A DNA stretch of 64,000 bases from Synechococcus sp. RCC307 (GTDB lineage: Bacteria; Cyanobacteriota; Cyanobacteriia; PCC-6307; Cyanobiaceae). The position numbers and the translations under genes were made by a program. Shown here piece after piece: positions 28,195-37,148 of this stretch. The first letter of the stretch is position 1, and each line of letters starts with the position of its first letter. The stretch lies in assembly GCA_000063525.1 (NCBI GenBank), contig CT978603.1:1-64000 (forward strand), in the 5' to 3' direction. A model generated the notes under the pieces. That model did no database searches, had not been told where the DNA came from, and was given only the letters and a program-made list of their open reading frames with translations.

Positions 28195-29634
28195 TCAGGC
28201 GGCCGTTGCCAATCCTTGTTGATCGGCGCTGGATTGCAGGCGGCTCCAGAGCTGATTCACATCTCCGGCCCCCATCACCAGCACCAGATCGCCAGCGCTG
28301 CTGCATTGCTGAACGGCGTCCACCAGGCTGTCCATGTCGGCCAAGGCCCTGGCGGAGTGGCCCGCTTGTTGAACTTTCTCGGCGAGGGTGGCGCTGCTGA
28401 CCCCTTCAATCGCGGATTCACCAGCGCTATAGAGCGGAGCCACCAGCACCTCATCAGCGCAGCCCAGGGCTTCGGCAAAACGCTCCATGAACTGAGCTGT
28501 ACGGCTGTAGCGATGGGGCTGAAACACTGCCACCACACGCTTGGGAACCCATGGCAGGGTGCTCTTGCCGCTGCTCACCATTAGCTGGGCCATGGTCAAG
28601 GTGGCGTCCACCTCGCTGGGGTGGTGGGCGTAGTCATCGACGATCAGCCGCCCTTGCCATTCGCCGCGCAGGTCAAAGCGCCTGCCTGGAGGCACCAGCT
28701 CAGTGAGTGCCGCCTGCAGATCAGCAAAGGAGGCCCCTGCTAAACGGCAGGCAGCCACCGCAGCCAGGGCATTGCTGAGGTTGTGGATTCCGGCCATGGG
28801 CAAGGCCAGCTCACCGAGCCGCCTTCCGTCTTCGAGATAGTCGGCCCGGCATCCAGCCCCATCGAGGCTCAGGGGCACAGCGCGGAAATGCGCCGAGCTG
28901 TTTTCCTGCAGGCTCCACCAGTGATCGGCGCTCAGCTCGGCGCTCAAGACCGGGCAGTCCCGATTGGCCAAGACGCTGCTGCAGTTCCCGCTGAAACGGC
29001 GCATCGTGGCGACCAGGGCGTCGAGATTGGGGTAGTGGTCGGTGTGGTCGAGCTCGAGGTTGGTGATCAGCCCGAGTTGGGGATGGAATCGGACCAGGGA
29101 GCCATCGGATTCGTCGGCTTCAGCCACGAGCCACTCACCGGCTCCATTGCGGGCATTGCTGCCGAAGGCGGGTACCACCCCACCGATGATCGCCGTGGGA
29201 TCCAGTCCAGCGCTGTGGAGCAGGCTGGCGATCAAGCTGCTGGTGGTTGTTTTGCCGTGACTGCCAGCAACCGCGATGCTGTGCTGCGCATTGATCAGCC
29301 AGGCCAGCAGTTCTGAGCGATGCACCACCCGCAGGCCTGCCCCACGAGCCGCTTCCAGCTCGGGATTGGTTTCGGGAATAGCGCTGCTGACAACGACTAA
29401 GGGGGCGCGGTCGACGCCAGAGCAGATGGCGTCGATGGTGGCTGCGTTCTGCTGTTGAAAAACTCGAGCTCCCTGTTGGCGCAGCAACTGCGATTGCGCC
29501 GATTGCTTGGGATCAGAGCCGGTGACGTTGTAGCTGCGCTCCGCCAGGATCCCGGCGATGGCTGACATGCCAATGCCACCCACCCCGATGAAATGAACCG
29601 GCTGCTCTGCCGTCAGTGAGAGGGGCTGGGACAA
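28195..29634 (-). CDS. murC: UDP-N-acetylmuramate-L-alanine ligase MurC
   Basis: MurC adds L-alanine to UDP-MurNAc using ATP. The 479-residue protein has the Rossmann loop GVGGIGMSAIAGIL (17-30), the ATP loop GSHGKTTT (124-131) and the C-terminal VDDYAHHPSEVDATL. It is the first gene of a murC-murB pair and is divergent from gap2; the 143-base gap holds both promoters. Confidence 0.97.
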   Translation of the reverse strand: MSQPLSLTAEQPVHFIGVGGIGMSAIAGILAERSYNVTGSDPKQSAQSQLLRQQGARVFQQQNAATIDAICSGVDRAPLVVVSSAIPETNPELEAARGAGLRVVHRSELLAWLINAQHSIAVAGSHGKTTTSSLIASLLHSAGLDPTAIIGGVVPAFGSNARNGAGEWLVAEADESDGSLVRFHPQLGLITNLELDHTDHYPNLDALVATMRRFSGNCSSVLANRDCPVLSAELSADHWWSLQENSSAHFRAVPLSLDGAGCRADYLEDGRRLGELALPMAGIHNLSNALAAVAACRLAGASFADLQAALTELVPPGRRFDLRGEWQGRLIVDDYAHHPSEVDATLTMAQLMVSSGKSTLPWVPKRVVAVFQPHRYSRTAQFMERFAEALGCADEVLVAPLYSAGESAIEGVSSATLAEKVQQAGHSARALADMDSLVDAVQQCSSAGDLVLVMGAGDVNQLWSRLQSSADQQGLATAA

Positions 29635-29755
29635 GGCAAACAGGGGCCTGCGAAGACCATAAAACCGTTCTCCCTGCCTGGACTAAAAAGACTCCAGATT
29701 GCAGCGAAAACTTCGATTCGGAGTCTGTATGATCGGCAGCCAAATTCCCCAATAG

Positions 29756-29771
29756 TCGGGATTTATCCCGA
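29756..29771. promoter_or_regulatory. 16-base palindrome just before gap2
   Basis: TCGGGAT (29756-29762) and ATCCCGA (29765-29771) are perfect complements around TT. The site ends 6 bases before the gap2 start codon, in the position of the ribosome binding site, where no Shine-Dalgarno is visible. It could be an operator or an RNA hairpin that controls translation. A possible -10 (TATGAT, 29728-29733) lies 22 bases upstream. Confidence 0.45.
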
Positions 29772-29777
29772 ATTGCT

Positions 29778-30803
29778 ATGACCCTTCGTGTTGCCATTAA
29801 TGGTTTCGGCCGCATCGGGCGCAACTTCATGCGCTGCTGGCTGAGCCGCGGTGCCAACACGGGTATCGAAGTGGTGGGCCTGAACGACACCTCCGATCCG
29901 GCCACCAACTCCCACCTGCTGACCTACGACACGATGCTGGGCCGCATCAGGGATGCAGAGATCAGCCACACCGAGAACACCATCATTGCCAATGGCCATG
30001 AGATCAAGTGCTTCTCGGACCGCAACCCCCTGAACCTCCCTTGGAAGGAGTGGGGCATCGACCTGGTGATCGAGTCGACCGGTGTGTTCAACACCGACGA
30101 GAAGGCCAGCATGCACATCCAGGCTGGTGCCAAGAAGGTCATCCTGACCGCCCCTGGCAAAGGTGATGGCGTGGGCACCTTCGTGGTTGGCGTGAACGCG
30201 GATCAATACCGCCACGAAGATTTCGACATCCTCTCCAACGCCAGTTGCACCACCAACTGCATGGCTCCGATCGTCAAGGTGATCGACCAGGAGTTCGGCA
30301 TCGTTAAGGGCTCGATGACCACGGTGCACAGCTACACCGGTGACCAGCGCATCCTTGATGCCAGCCACCGCGACCTGCGCCGCGCCCGCGCCGCAGCCAT
30401 GAACATCGTTCCCACCACCACCGGTGCTGCCAAGGCTGTGGCTTTGGTTTACCCCGAGGTGAAGGGCAAGCTCGATGGTTTGGCTCTGCGCGTTCCCACC
30501 CCCAACGTCTCGTTGGTGGACATGGTGTTCAACGTCAGCAAGGACACCTCCCGCGAAGAGGTCAATGCTGTTCTGAAGGCTGCTTCTGAGGGCGCCTACA
30601 AGGGCATCATCAAGTACTCCACCTTGCCCCTGGTGTCTTCCGACTTGGCCGGTACTGACGACTCCACCATTGTTGATGCCGAGCTCACCAAGGTGATGGG
30701 CGGCGACCAGGTGAAGATCCTCTCCTGGTACGACAACGAGTGGGGCTACAGCCAGCGTGTGGTTGACCTCGCTGAGATCGTTGCCCAGCGTTGGGCTGCC
30801 TGA
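29778..30803 (+). CDS. gap2: Glyceraldehyde-3-phosphate dehydrogenase, Calvin-cycle type
   Basis: The 341-residue enzyme has the NAD(P)-binding loop [13 protein letters not shown] (8-20), catalytic Cys157 in SNASCTTNC and the motif [20 protein letters not shown]. The sequence and the single cyanobacterial setting point to Gap2, the NADPH-using form that works in CO2 fixation and gluconeogenesis. Asp38 lies near the cofactor pocket as in dual-specificity enzymes (inference). It is single-standing: a divergent murC upstream and a strong terminator directly after. Confidence 0.95.
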   Translation: MTLRVAINGFGRIGRNFMRCWLSRGANTGIEVVGLNDTSDPATNSHLLTYDTMLGRIRDAEISHTENTIIANGHEIKCFSDRNPLNLPWKEWGIDLVIESTGVFNTDEKASMHIQAGAKKVILTAPGKGDGVGTFVVGVNADQYRHEDFDILSNASCTTNCMAPIVKVIDQEFGIVKGSMTTVHSYTGDQRILDASHRDLRRARAAAMNIVPTTTGAAKAVALVYPEVKGKLDGLALRVPTPNVSLVDMVFNVSKDTSREEVNAVLKAASEGAYKGIIKYSTLPLVSSDLAGTDDSTIVDAELTKVMGGDQVKILSWYDNEWGYSQRVVDLAEIVAQRWAA

Positions 30804-30818
30804 TCCAAGCCTTCCAAC

Positions 30819-31796
30819 TCAGTTGAAGTGTTCAAACCCTCTGCCCTCGGGCAGGGGGTTTTTGTTGTCAGCCCAACAGGGATGGCCAGCAGCTTCACCG
30901 AGTTGGCCGAGGTGTTGGCTGCCCGGAAGCTGGCGCAACAGGGCTTGAGCCCAGCTCGGCTCTAAGGCCAGCACCAGCTCAAAGTCTTCGCCGCCATCAA
31001 GGCAGAGGCTCCAGAACGGATCGCTGGGTTCCGGCAGAGCGTGGCGGTTGAGCTCAGGCTGGCAGCCGCTGGCGCCGCCTAGGAGTTCCAGGCTGCGGCG
31101 TAGGCCATCGCTGCTGTCGGTGCCGCCTACACGCCACGGTTGTCCGTCGGGCCGGCTGGCATGCAACGCCGCAACGGCATCAAAGCGCGGTTGCGGGCGT
31201 TGATGGCAGCGGATCGCCGTTTGCCGCTGCTCGCTGGGCAGGCTCTCGGCCCAGGCGGCTTGACCGAGTAGCAGCTGCAGGCCTAGGGCACTGCGGCCGT
31301 GGGCACCGGTGCTAACCAGCCAATCTCCAGGCTTGCCGGCTCCCCGCTGGATCAGCTGATCAGGATGAACCGGCCCCAGGGCTGTGATCGCCAGCACCAG
31401 TTGTTCACCGCTGCTGCAATCACCTCCCAGCAGATGGCCTTTGTGGCGCAGCAGCAACTCCTGCATGCCCCCATAGGCCTGCTCAAGCCAGTGCACCTGA
31501 GTGTCTCCAGGTGCACTGAGTGCCACGGTGATTCCTTCACAGCGGCGGCATCCCATCGCCGCCAAATCGGAGAGGTTGGCCGCAGCAGCGCGCCACCCTG
31601 CGGCTGATGCCGGTGTGGTCTTGGCCGAGAAGTGCACCCCCTCCACCAGGGTGTCGCTGCTGATCACCCAGCGCTCTGGGCTGATCTCAGGCAGTAGGGC
31701 GGCATCGTCGTTCCACTGATCGGCTCTGGCGAAGGCCGCTAACCGCCTGATCAGCTCCTGTTCACCGATTTGGCTGAGGGTTAGCCCCTCAGGCAT
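30819..31796 (-). CDS. thiL: Thiamine-monophosphate kinase ThiL
   Basis: ThiL phosphorylates thiamine monophosphate to the active diphosphate. The 325-residue protein has the metal/ATP-binding motifs NDDAALLPE and SSDTLVEGVHF, and GGDCSSGEQLVLAITALG in the centre. The last 15 residues (KNPLPEGRGFEHFN) are encoded by the gap2 terminator hairpin on the opposite strand and look unrelated to the family. The start overlaps the end of the cyclophilin gene by 8 bases, so the two are coupled. Confidence 0.93.
   Translation of the reverse strand: MPEGLTLSQIGEQELIRRLAAFARADQWNDDAALLPEISPERWVISSDTLVEGVHFSAKTTPASAAGWRAAAANLSDLAAMGCRRCEGITVALSAPGDTQVHWLEQAYGGMQELLLRHKGHLLGGDCSSGEQLVLAITALGPVHPDQLIQRGAGKPGDWLVSTGAHGRSALGLQLLLGQAAWAESLPSEQRQTAIRCHQRPQPRFDAVAALHASRPDGQPWRVGGTDSSDGLRRSLELLGGASGCQPELNRHALPEPSDPFWSLCLDGGEDFELVLALEPSWAQALLRQLPGSQHLGQLGEAAGHPCWADNKNPLPEGRGFEHFN
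30835..30866 (+). terminator. Intrinsic terminator of gap2
   Basis: AACCCTCTGCCC (30835-30846) pairs with GGGCAGGGGGTT (30849-30860) with one G-U pair, followed by TTTGTT. It begins 32 bases after the gap2 stop and lies inside the 3' coding end of thiL on the other strand. Confidence 0.85.
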
Positions 31797-32865
31797 GGCT
31801 CTTGAGGTTGTCAGCTCCGCTGATCACCTTGGCGCTGATGATTGTGTCGTCCATGGTCATCTCCTTGAGCACCTCGGACCCCTCAACCACATAGCCAAAG
31901 GCTGCATTGCGGCCGTCCACCAGGTTCAGACCAGCTGGGGTGAGCTCGGCTTCATACAAGAAGAAGAAAAACTGAGACGAACCATCGTCCAAGGCCTTGT
32001 CGGAGTGGGCCCAGCCCAGGGTGCCCAAGGTGGCAAAGGGCAGCACCGGCGTGGCTTTGAACAGGCCGAGATCCTCAAAGGTCATGTTGTAGATCGGTGA
32101 GGCATCCCCTGGCACCAGAATCTCGAGGGGAACGTGGCGTTCTTGCTTGGTTTTCGGATCGATGAAGCCCTCGGCGTCTCCCTTGGGATTGCCGCTTTGC
32201 AGCACGTAGAAGTCTTCGGCCCGTGAGAAGGGCAGCCCGTCATAGAAGCCCCGTTGCACCAGATCCACGAAGGCTCCACCGGTCAGTGGTGCGCTGTAGC
32301 CGTCGATGACGGCGGTGAGATCGCCTTGGCTGGTGCGAATCTCCACCGTGGCGCGCCCCAACAGCCTGGGGAGGTCATCGAATTCCGAGGGGATGGCGTA
32401 GGGGAAGTCCCCAATAAACAACTCCTCCAAGGCGCCAATATCGGCCAGGGTCAGGCGGCGCTGCTCGAGGAATCCATCTCGCTCTTGCAGCTCGCTGCTG
32501 GCACAGAGCTCCTCAAGATTGGTGTCGAGTTGGCTGAGCAGTTGCTCGGCTTGGGGCTGCAGCTCGCTCGGAACGGCTTCGAGGATGGCGCCGCGTTTGA
32601 GGCTGAACTGGCGCTGGGTGCGTTCGCAGCTGGTTTTGATGCTGTTCCAGCGCCGGGCCCGGAGGTCATCGCTGGTGCCTTCCAACCGGTGCTGAAGGTC
32701 CCTGAGATCGGCCTGATCAACGGGCAGGGAGTCGCGCAGGATGGCCGCTGGATCAGTGACCGCATTCCCCGGGGGCAAGGCGGCCAAAGCGGTTGCTGGC
32801 GACAACAGAGCCAGTCCAAAGCTCAGGATCAAAGCCAGCAACTGCGGGATCAGAGCGCGAGCCAC
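31789..32865 (-). CDS. Lumenal cyclophilin-type peptidyl-prolyl isomerase (TLP40-like)
   Basis: This protein of about 358 residues has a signal peptide ([20 protein letters not shown]...ATALA), a helical N-terminal domain (about 45-150) that resembles the PsbQ-like helical part of thylakoid cyclophilins such as TLP40, and a cyclophilin domain (about 165-355: [30 protein letters not shown]). GTG 32865 is used as start because it puts the signal peptide at the N-terminus; ATG 32958 is in frame but overlaps efp. The likely location is the thylakoid lumen or periplasm; a role in photosystem II upkeep is inference. Confidence 0.85.
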   Translation of the reverse strand: MARALIPQLLALILSFGLALLSPATALAALPPGNAVTDPAAILRDSLPVDQADLRDLQHRLEGTSDDLRARRWNSIKTSCERTQRQFSLKRGAILEAVPSELQPQAEQLLSQLDTNLEELCASSELQERDGFLEQRRLTLADIGALEELFIGDFPYAIPSEFDDLPRLLGRATVEIRTSQGDLTAVIDGYSAPLTGGAFVDLVQRGFYDGLPFSRAEDFYVLQSGNPKGDAEGFIDPKTKQERHVPLEILVPGDASPIYNMTFEDLGLFKATPVLPFATLGTLGWAHSDKALDDGSSQFFFFLYEAELTPAGLNLVDGRNAAFGYVVEGSEVLKEMTMDDTIISAKVISGADNLKSHA

Positions 32866-32923
32866 GGCTGCCCGTTCAGTAGCGGCGACCACCGTACAAT
32901 CCGCCTCAATCCATTCGCCGGGA

Positions 32924-33484
32924 ATGATCTCCAGCAACGACTTCCGCACTGGCACCACGATCGAGCTGGATGGTCAGGTGTGGCGTGTGGTCGAGTTTCT
33001 CCACGTGAAGCCAGGCAAGGGCTCGGCCTTTGTCAGAACCAAGCTGAAATCAGCCCAGAGCGGCAACGTTGTTGAAAAAACCTTCCGCGCAGGCGAGATG
33101 GTTGCCTCAGCGCTGCTGGAGAAGTCCACCCTGCAGCACACCTACATGGAGGGCGAGGACTTTGTCTTTATGGATATGGCCTCCTATGAGGAAACTCGCC
33201 TGACGGCGAAGCAGATTGGTGAAGGCCGCAAATACCTCAAAGAAGGCATGGAGGTGAACGTGGTGTCCTGGAAGGACAACCCCATCGAGGTCGAGCTGCC
33301 GAATTCCGTGGTCTTGGAAGTCACCGAAACCGATCCCGGTGTGAAAGGTGATACAGCCACTGGTGGCACCAAGCCAGCCATCGTTGAGACTGGCGCGCAA
33401 GTGATGGTGCCCTTGTTCATCTCCATTGGCGAGAAGATCAAGATCGACACCCGCTCTGACAGCTATCTGGGCCGGGAGTCCTGA
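32924..33484 (+). CDS. efp: Translation elongation factor P
   Basis: EF-P rescues ribosomes stalled at polyproline. The 186-residue protein has the usual three beta-barrels and carries Lys32 in [10 protein letters not shown] at the tip that reaches the peptidyl-transferase centre. ATG 32924 ([10 protein letters not shown]) matches EF-P N-termini. It is divergent from the cyclophilin gene and lies 5 bases before accB; the efp-accB pairing is common in bacteria. Confidence 0.97.
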   Translation: MISSNDFRTGTTIELDGQVWRVVEFLHVKPGKGSAFVRTKLKSAQSGNVVEKTFRAGEMVASALLEKSTLQHTYMEGEDFVFMDMASYEETRLTAKQIGEGRKYLKEGMEVNVVSWKDNPIEVELPNSVVLEVTETDPGVKGDTATGGTKPAIVETGAQVMVPLFISIGEKIKIDTRSDSYLGRES

Positions 33485-33489
33485 GGATC

Positions 33490-33963
33490 ATGCAAATGGA
33501 CCAACAGGCCCTGCGCGAGCTGCTCGAATTTCTGTCAAGCAGCGATATTCAAGAGCTCAAGCTCGAAGGTGATGACTTCCGCTTGGAAGTCAGGCGCAAC
33601 ATGCCAGCGCCCCAGGCGGTGATGCTGCCTGCTCCAGCTGCGCCAATGGTTGCTGAGGTTGCAGCCGCCGCCCCTGCTGCCGCGGCATCACCACCGCCAG
33701 CCGCTGCGGCCAGCCGTGGTGATTTGGTGGAGGTCAAAGCGCCGATGGTGGGCACCTTCTACCGGTCCCCGGCTCCGGGTGAGGCTCCCTTTGTGGAAGT
33801 GGGCTCGAAGATCAGCAACGGCCAAGCCGTTTGCATCTTGGAGGCGATGAAGTTGATGAACGAACTCGAGGCTGAGATCTCTGGCGAAGTGGTGGAAATC
33901 CTTGTGGAAAACGGCACTCCGGTTGAGTACAACCAGGTGCTGATGCTGGTGCGCCCCAGCTAG
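33490..33963 (+). CDS. accB: Biotin carboxyl carrier protein of acetyl-CoA carboxylase
   Basis: AccB carries the biotin that shuttles CO2 in fatty-acid synthesis. The 157-residue protein has an N-terminal helical part, an Ala/Pro-rich swinging linker (about 40-75) and the biotinyl domain with Lys121 in EAMKLMNE. It is 5 bases after efp. Its stop codon shares a CTAG (33960-33963) with the stop of the opposing pdxA. Confidence 0.96.
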   Translation: MQMDQQALRELLEFLSSSDIQELKLEGDDFRLEVRRNMPAPQAVMLPAPAAPMVAEVAAAAPAAAASPPPAAAASRGDLVEVKAPMVGTFYRSPAPGEAPFVEVGSKISNGQAVCILEAMKLMNELEAEISGEVVEILVENGTPVEYNQVLMLVRPS

Positions 33964-34946
33964 CCCAGCTCCACCGCCGTATCAATGGCCGCCAGCATGC
34001 TGGCGCCGCGTGCGCTGCCTTGGCCGGCTCGATCAAACCCTGTGCCGTGATCCGGTGAGGTGCGCAGGAACGGCAACCCCAGCGTGGTGTTCACGGCTTG
34101 ATCAAAGGCCAGCACTTTGACTGGGATCAGGCCTTGGTCGTGATACAGCGCCAGGTAGCCATCACATCCCTCCTCCACGTGTTGGGAATCATTCCAGGCT
34201 TGGGCTGCGCCGAGCCAGCAGGTGTCCGGTGGCACGGGACCTTCCAGCTGGAGGTTGTTGTGGCGCTGTTGATAAGCCTGCAAGCAAGCGGTGATCCAGC
34301 GCTGCTCTTCGGTTCCCAGTTGACCGGCTTCGCCGGCATGGGGGTTGAGTCCGGCCACCCTGAGGCGGGGACGCTGACGAAAGCGCCGGCAAAAGTCCTC
34401 GAGCTGGCCCAGGCGTCGTTCCAGTCGCTCTGGCGTCAACGCTGCGGGGACGCTGCTGAGCGGAATGTGGGTGGTGGCCAGCAGCGTGTTGAAACGCCAG
34501 CCGCTCTGGGGTGAGCGGGCTGTGAACAGCATGGCCGCGTCGTCACAGCCGCAGAGTTCAGCCAGCCGCTCGGTTTGCCCGGGGTAGTGGTGGCCGGCCT
34601 GGTGCCAGGCGGTCTTGGCGATCGGGGCGGTGACCAAGGCCTGAGCGCGGCCATCGAGCACGGCCTCCGTTGCTCGGGTGAGCCAGCCGAATGAAGCGGC
34701 TCCAGCAGCGGCGCTGATGCTTCCCGGCGTGATGGCTTCTGTGAGCGGCTCATCAAGGATCTCCAGCTGGCTCGGATCAGCCAGCGGCTCATGGCAGCAG
34801 GGCAGGAGCTGCTCGTAGCTGGCTTGCAGCCACTGGCGGCAACCCACCAACAGGGGATTGAGGCTGGGGCGATGGGCTAAAGCCTTTAGGACAACCTCAG
34901 CTCCGATGCCAGCGGGGTCGCCAAGAGCAATGGCTAGGCGCGTCAA
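33960..34946 (-). CDS. pdxA: 4-hydroxythreonine-4-phosphate dehydrogenase PdxA
   Basis: PdxA is part of the DXP-dependent vitamin B6 pathway. The 328-residue protein starts [20 protein letters not shown], with the family substrate loop, and has [12 protein letters not shown] and [10 protein letters not shown] carrying metal-binding histidines. The [12 protein letters not shown] block is near the C-terminus. It lies 3 bases after the next gene upstream on the same strand. Confidence 0.95.
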   Translation of the reverse strand: MTRLAIALGDPAGIGAEVVLKALAHRPSLNPLLVGCRQWLQASYEQLLPCCHEPLADPSQLEILDEPLTEAITPGSISAAAGAASFGWLTRATEAVLDGRAQALVTAPIAKTAWHQAGHHYPGQTERLAELCGCDDAAMLFTARSPQSGWRFNTLLATTHIPLSSVPAALTPERLERRLGQLEDFCRRFRQRPRLRVAGLNPHAGEAGQLGTEEQRWITACLQAYQQRHNNLQLEGPVPPDTCWLGAAQAWNDSQHVEEGCDGYLALYHDQGLIPVKVLAFDQAVNTTLGLPFLRTSPDHGTGFDRAGQGSARGASMLAAIDTAVELG

Positions 34947-34949
34947 GCC

Positions 34950-35288
34950 TTAAGCAGCAGCAGCTTCCACCACTACATCAGGCATGGATTCGAACTGGCC
35001 CAGCAGCTGGCGAAACACGCCATGGCAGCGGCAATCGGGGCTGCTGCTGATCGAGTCGTTGCTAATCACACACTGCAGTTCACGCCGCCCATCTGGGTTG
35101 GTGTGCTGATCGAGGAGCACCACTGCTCGATCGCGTAGACGTTTGACCGGTTGGCTATCCACCAGGCTGATGGACTCACCAATGGCTGAACGGACCTTGA
35201 AACCCTGGCTTTGAAGTGCTTCGGTAGCGATCGGCAGCAGATCCATATCTGGACGCTGGGTTCGGCTGAAGCACTCAAATCGGGCCAT
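34950..35288 (-). CDS. Small conserved protein of unknown function
   Basis: The 112-residue soluble protein starts MARFECFSRTQRPDMDLLP; ATG 35288 is preferred to a TTG at 35315. It is a mixed alpha/beta sequence with a late Cys pair (SSPDCRCHGVF). No family is recognised. It lies 3 bases before pdxA on the same strand, so the two are probably co-transcribed. Confidence 0.65.
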   Translation of the reverse strand: MARFECFSRTQRPDMDLLPIATEALQSQGFKVRSAIGESISLVDSQPVKRLRDRAVVLLDQHTNPDGRRELQCVISNDSISSSPDCRCHGVFRQLLGQFESMPDVVVEAAAA

Positions 35289-35386
35289 GGACTCAACCAA
35301 TTTGCGGAAATTCAAGGCAGTCCTTATTAAGGACGCACTAAAGGATTGTTCGCTTTTTCACCTGGTTCCACTGTTCGTCATAAACC

Positions 35387-35521
35387 ATGTTGCGTTTGTT
35401 GCTCCTCGCCCTGTTGCTTTTAGGCCTTGGAACCGGGCTGCAGCGCGGTTGGCTTGAGGTGCGCTGGGATCGGCTGGGTCAGGATTTGGAGACGTATGTC
35501 AATCGGGAGCCTCAGCCTTGA
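35387..35521 (+). CDS. Tiny membrane protein, 44 residues
   Basis: ATG 35387 encodes MLRLLLLALLLLGLGTGLQ followed by RGWLEVRWDRLGQDLETYV and a short tail. One N-terminal hydrophobic helix is clear. It is too short for routine ORF calling, but the Leu-rich helix plus charged amphipathic tail looks like a real single-span protein. Its last 23 bases overlap the 3' end of the SDR gene on the other strand. Confidence 0.55.
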   Translation: MLRLLLLALLLLGLGTGLQRGWLEVRWDRLGQDLETYVNREPQP

Positions 35522-36410
35522 GGCAGGCCTGCAGTCCCTCCCGGTAGCTGGGATAGGTCAACGCATAGCCCAGTGCTTGGGTCAGCTTGCGGTTACTGAC
35601 GCGCCGGTTGTCGCGCCAGAAGCTCAGGGCCATCGGGCTCATGTTGCCTTCAACCGCTTCAAACCATTGCAGTTCCGGCAGAGGGCAGCCCAGCAGGTGG
35701 GCTGAGTAGCCCAGCAGTTCACTGCTTGGGGCTGGGCGGTTGTCGCAGACGTTGAGGATGCTGGGCCGTTGCGTGGCCGGTAGCCGCAGGCAGTGCAGCA
35801 GGGCGCCAACGATGTCGTCGACATGCACGCGGCAGAACACCTGCCCTGGTTTGTGCACATGGCGGGCGTCTCCCCGCTGCAGCGCCAACAAGTTGTTGCG
35901 CCTGGGCCCATAAATGCCTGGCAGGCGGAACACTTGCACCGGCCAGCCACTGTTGAGCCAGGCCTGTTCGCACTGCAGCCGGGCCTGGCTGCGGGGCAGC
36001 AGATCTGCCGCTGGAGGCGTGGATTCATCCACCCATTCGCCGCGTTGGTTGCCGTAGACGCCGGTGGTGGAGAGGTAGCCCGTCCATTGCAAAGGCAGTC
36101 CATCGAGCAGTGGTTTCAGGCTGCTCAAGCAAGGGTCCTGCCCTTGGCGATCAGGAGGGGCTGTGACCAGCAGATGGCTGATTCCTTGGAGCTCCGATGC
36201 ACTGGGTAGCAGGCCTGTGCTGCTATCGAACGGCAATTCCCCAGCGGCGGCGGGTGCCCGGCGGTGGGTCACCACCACATCGGCGCCTAGCTGGCGTAGT
36301 CGCTCAGCAAAGCGTTGGCCCGTGTAACCGCCGCCAACCACCAGCAGACGCTGGCCAGGATCCAGCGGGTTGACAGCTCCTAAAGAAGTGAGTACACCTG
36401 TATCACTCAC
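35499..36410 (-). CDS. NAD-dependent epimerase/dehydratase (YeeZ-like SDR)
   Basis: The 303-residue protein has an N-terminal NAD(P) loop (LLVVGGGYTGQRFAERL, from about 22), the short-chain-dehydrogenase core with YLSTTGVYGNQRGEWVDE carrying the Tyr of the active site, and FRLPGIYGPRRNNL. It resembles the YeeZ/SDR_a group, whose substrates are unknown. The start is GTG 36410, inside the pair of LexA-like sites described separately. Confidence 0.8.
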   Translation of the reverse strand: MSDTGVLTSLGAVNPLDPGQRLLVVGGGYTGQRFAERLRQLGADVVVTHRRAPAAAGELPFDSSTGLLPSASELQGISHLLVTAPPDRQGQDPCLSSLKPLLDGLPLQWTGYLSTTGVYGNQRGEWVDESTPPAADLLPRSQARLQCEQAWLNSGWPVQVFRLPGIYGPRRNNLLALQRGDARHVHKPGQVFCRVHVDDIVGALLHCLRLPATQRPSILNVCDNRPAPSSELLGYSAHLLGCPLPELQWFEAVEGNMSPMALSFWRDNRRVSNRKLTQALGYALTYPSYREGLQACLKAEAPD

Positions 36411-36425
36411 TAATACACCTGTTCC
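36391..36425. promoter_or_regulatory. Two LexA-like sites in a divergent start region
   Basis: AGTACACCTGTATC (36391-36404) and AATACACCTGTTCC (36412-36425) each match the cyanobacterial LexA consensus RGTACNNNDGTWCB with one mismatch, spaced 21 bases apart and sharing TACACCTGT. They cover the start of the SDR gene (36410) and touch the ATG of the small ORF at 36426. Binding is not shown. Confidence 0.4.
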
Positions 36426-36596
36426 ATGACCTGCTCCACCATCATCCCTGCTGCTCAGCCCAGGCGTGCTTGGTTAAGCCCCGTGGTGCTGGCTGCAGCC
36501 ATTGCAGCGGCTGGTTTGTTGCTGCCCGAAGAGCCCCAACTGCAGGCGGAGCTGTGCCAGCGCACCAGCAGCGTTAAGGCCTGTCAGGTCTGGTGA
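36426..36596 (+). CDS. Small membrane protein, 56 residues
   Basis: ATG 36426 encodes MTCSTIIPAAQPRRAWLSPV then a hydrophobic helix (VVLAAAIAAAGLLL) and a polar C-terminus with two cysteines (ELCQRTSSVKACQVW). It may be a single-span or exported peptide. The possible promoter overlaps the LexA-like sites just upstream. It ends 5 bases before the HNH gene stop on the other strand. No family is recognised. Confidence 0.5.
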   Translation: MTCSTIIPAAQPRRAWLSPVVLAAAIAAAGLLLPEEPQLQAELCQRTSSVKACQVW

Positions 36597-36601
36597 GTCC
36601 C

Positions 36602-37024
36602 TTAGGCGGCTTGGTAGTTGGTTGGCGTCTGAAGCGGCACCACACCATTGCCGCTGGTCTCTTGCGTGTTGGATGACTCGCTGGGCGTTGCCCATTGCAG
36701 GAGGCGAACGGCCAGCCTTAAATCACCGTCGAGCCAGGCGCGGATGGCCATGGCGCGGCGGGGATCGTAAAAGCGTTGACGGCGATACCACTGGAAGGCA
36801 TCGGAGTCACTTTTGTGCCCGTTGCAGGAGAGGCAAGACGGCACACAGTTCTCAGTCACGCTGAGGCCACCGCGGCTGCGGGGCCAGACATGATCGATTG
36901 ATTCCGATGGCTTGCCGCAGTAGATGCAGGTATGCCCGGTGTATTCGTGGAGAGATTGACGCCACCGTCGGACGCGGAGCTTGGGACAGAGTTCCTCGAG
37001 GAACACCGCATCGCTCTGATGCAT
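36602..37024 (-). CDS. HNH endonuclease
   Basis: The 140-residue protein has the HNH core: CIYC (33-36), DHV with His45, ENC with Cys60 and CLSCNGHK (64-71), so a zinc ribbon frames the catalytic His-Asn-His. ATG 37024 (MHQSDAVFLEELCPKL) has a good Shine-Dalgarno (GGGAGA) and is preferred to the longer frame from 37075. The basic block KLRVRRWRQSL precedes the nuclease. It is divergent from the SNF2 helicase gene, 124 bases apart. Confidence 0.88.
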   Translation of the reverse strand: MHQSDAVFLEELCPKLRVRRWRQSLHEYTGHTCIYCGKPSESIDHVWPRSRGGLSVTENCVPSCLSCNGHKSDSDAFQWYRRQRFYDPRRAMAIRAWLDGDLRLAVRLLQWATPSESSNTQETSGNGVVPLQTPTNYQAA

Positions 37025-37148
37025 CCGAATCTCCCGGATTTGGCCCAAGTCTGCGGATGATTGTTCGGCTGTCAATGTGCTGCAGATTGCACTTTGGCCA
37101 GCGGGTTAGGCGCTCTTGTTTTCCGGCTGATGCGGCTTAAATTTATGA

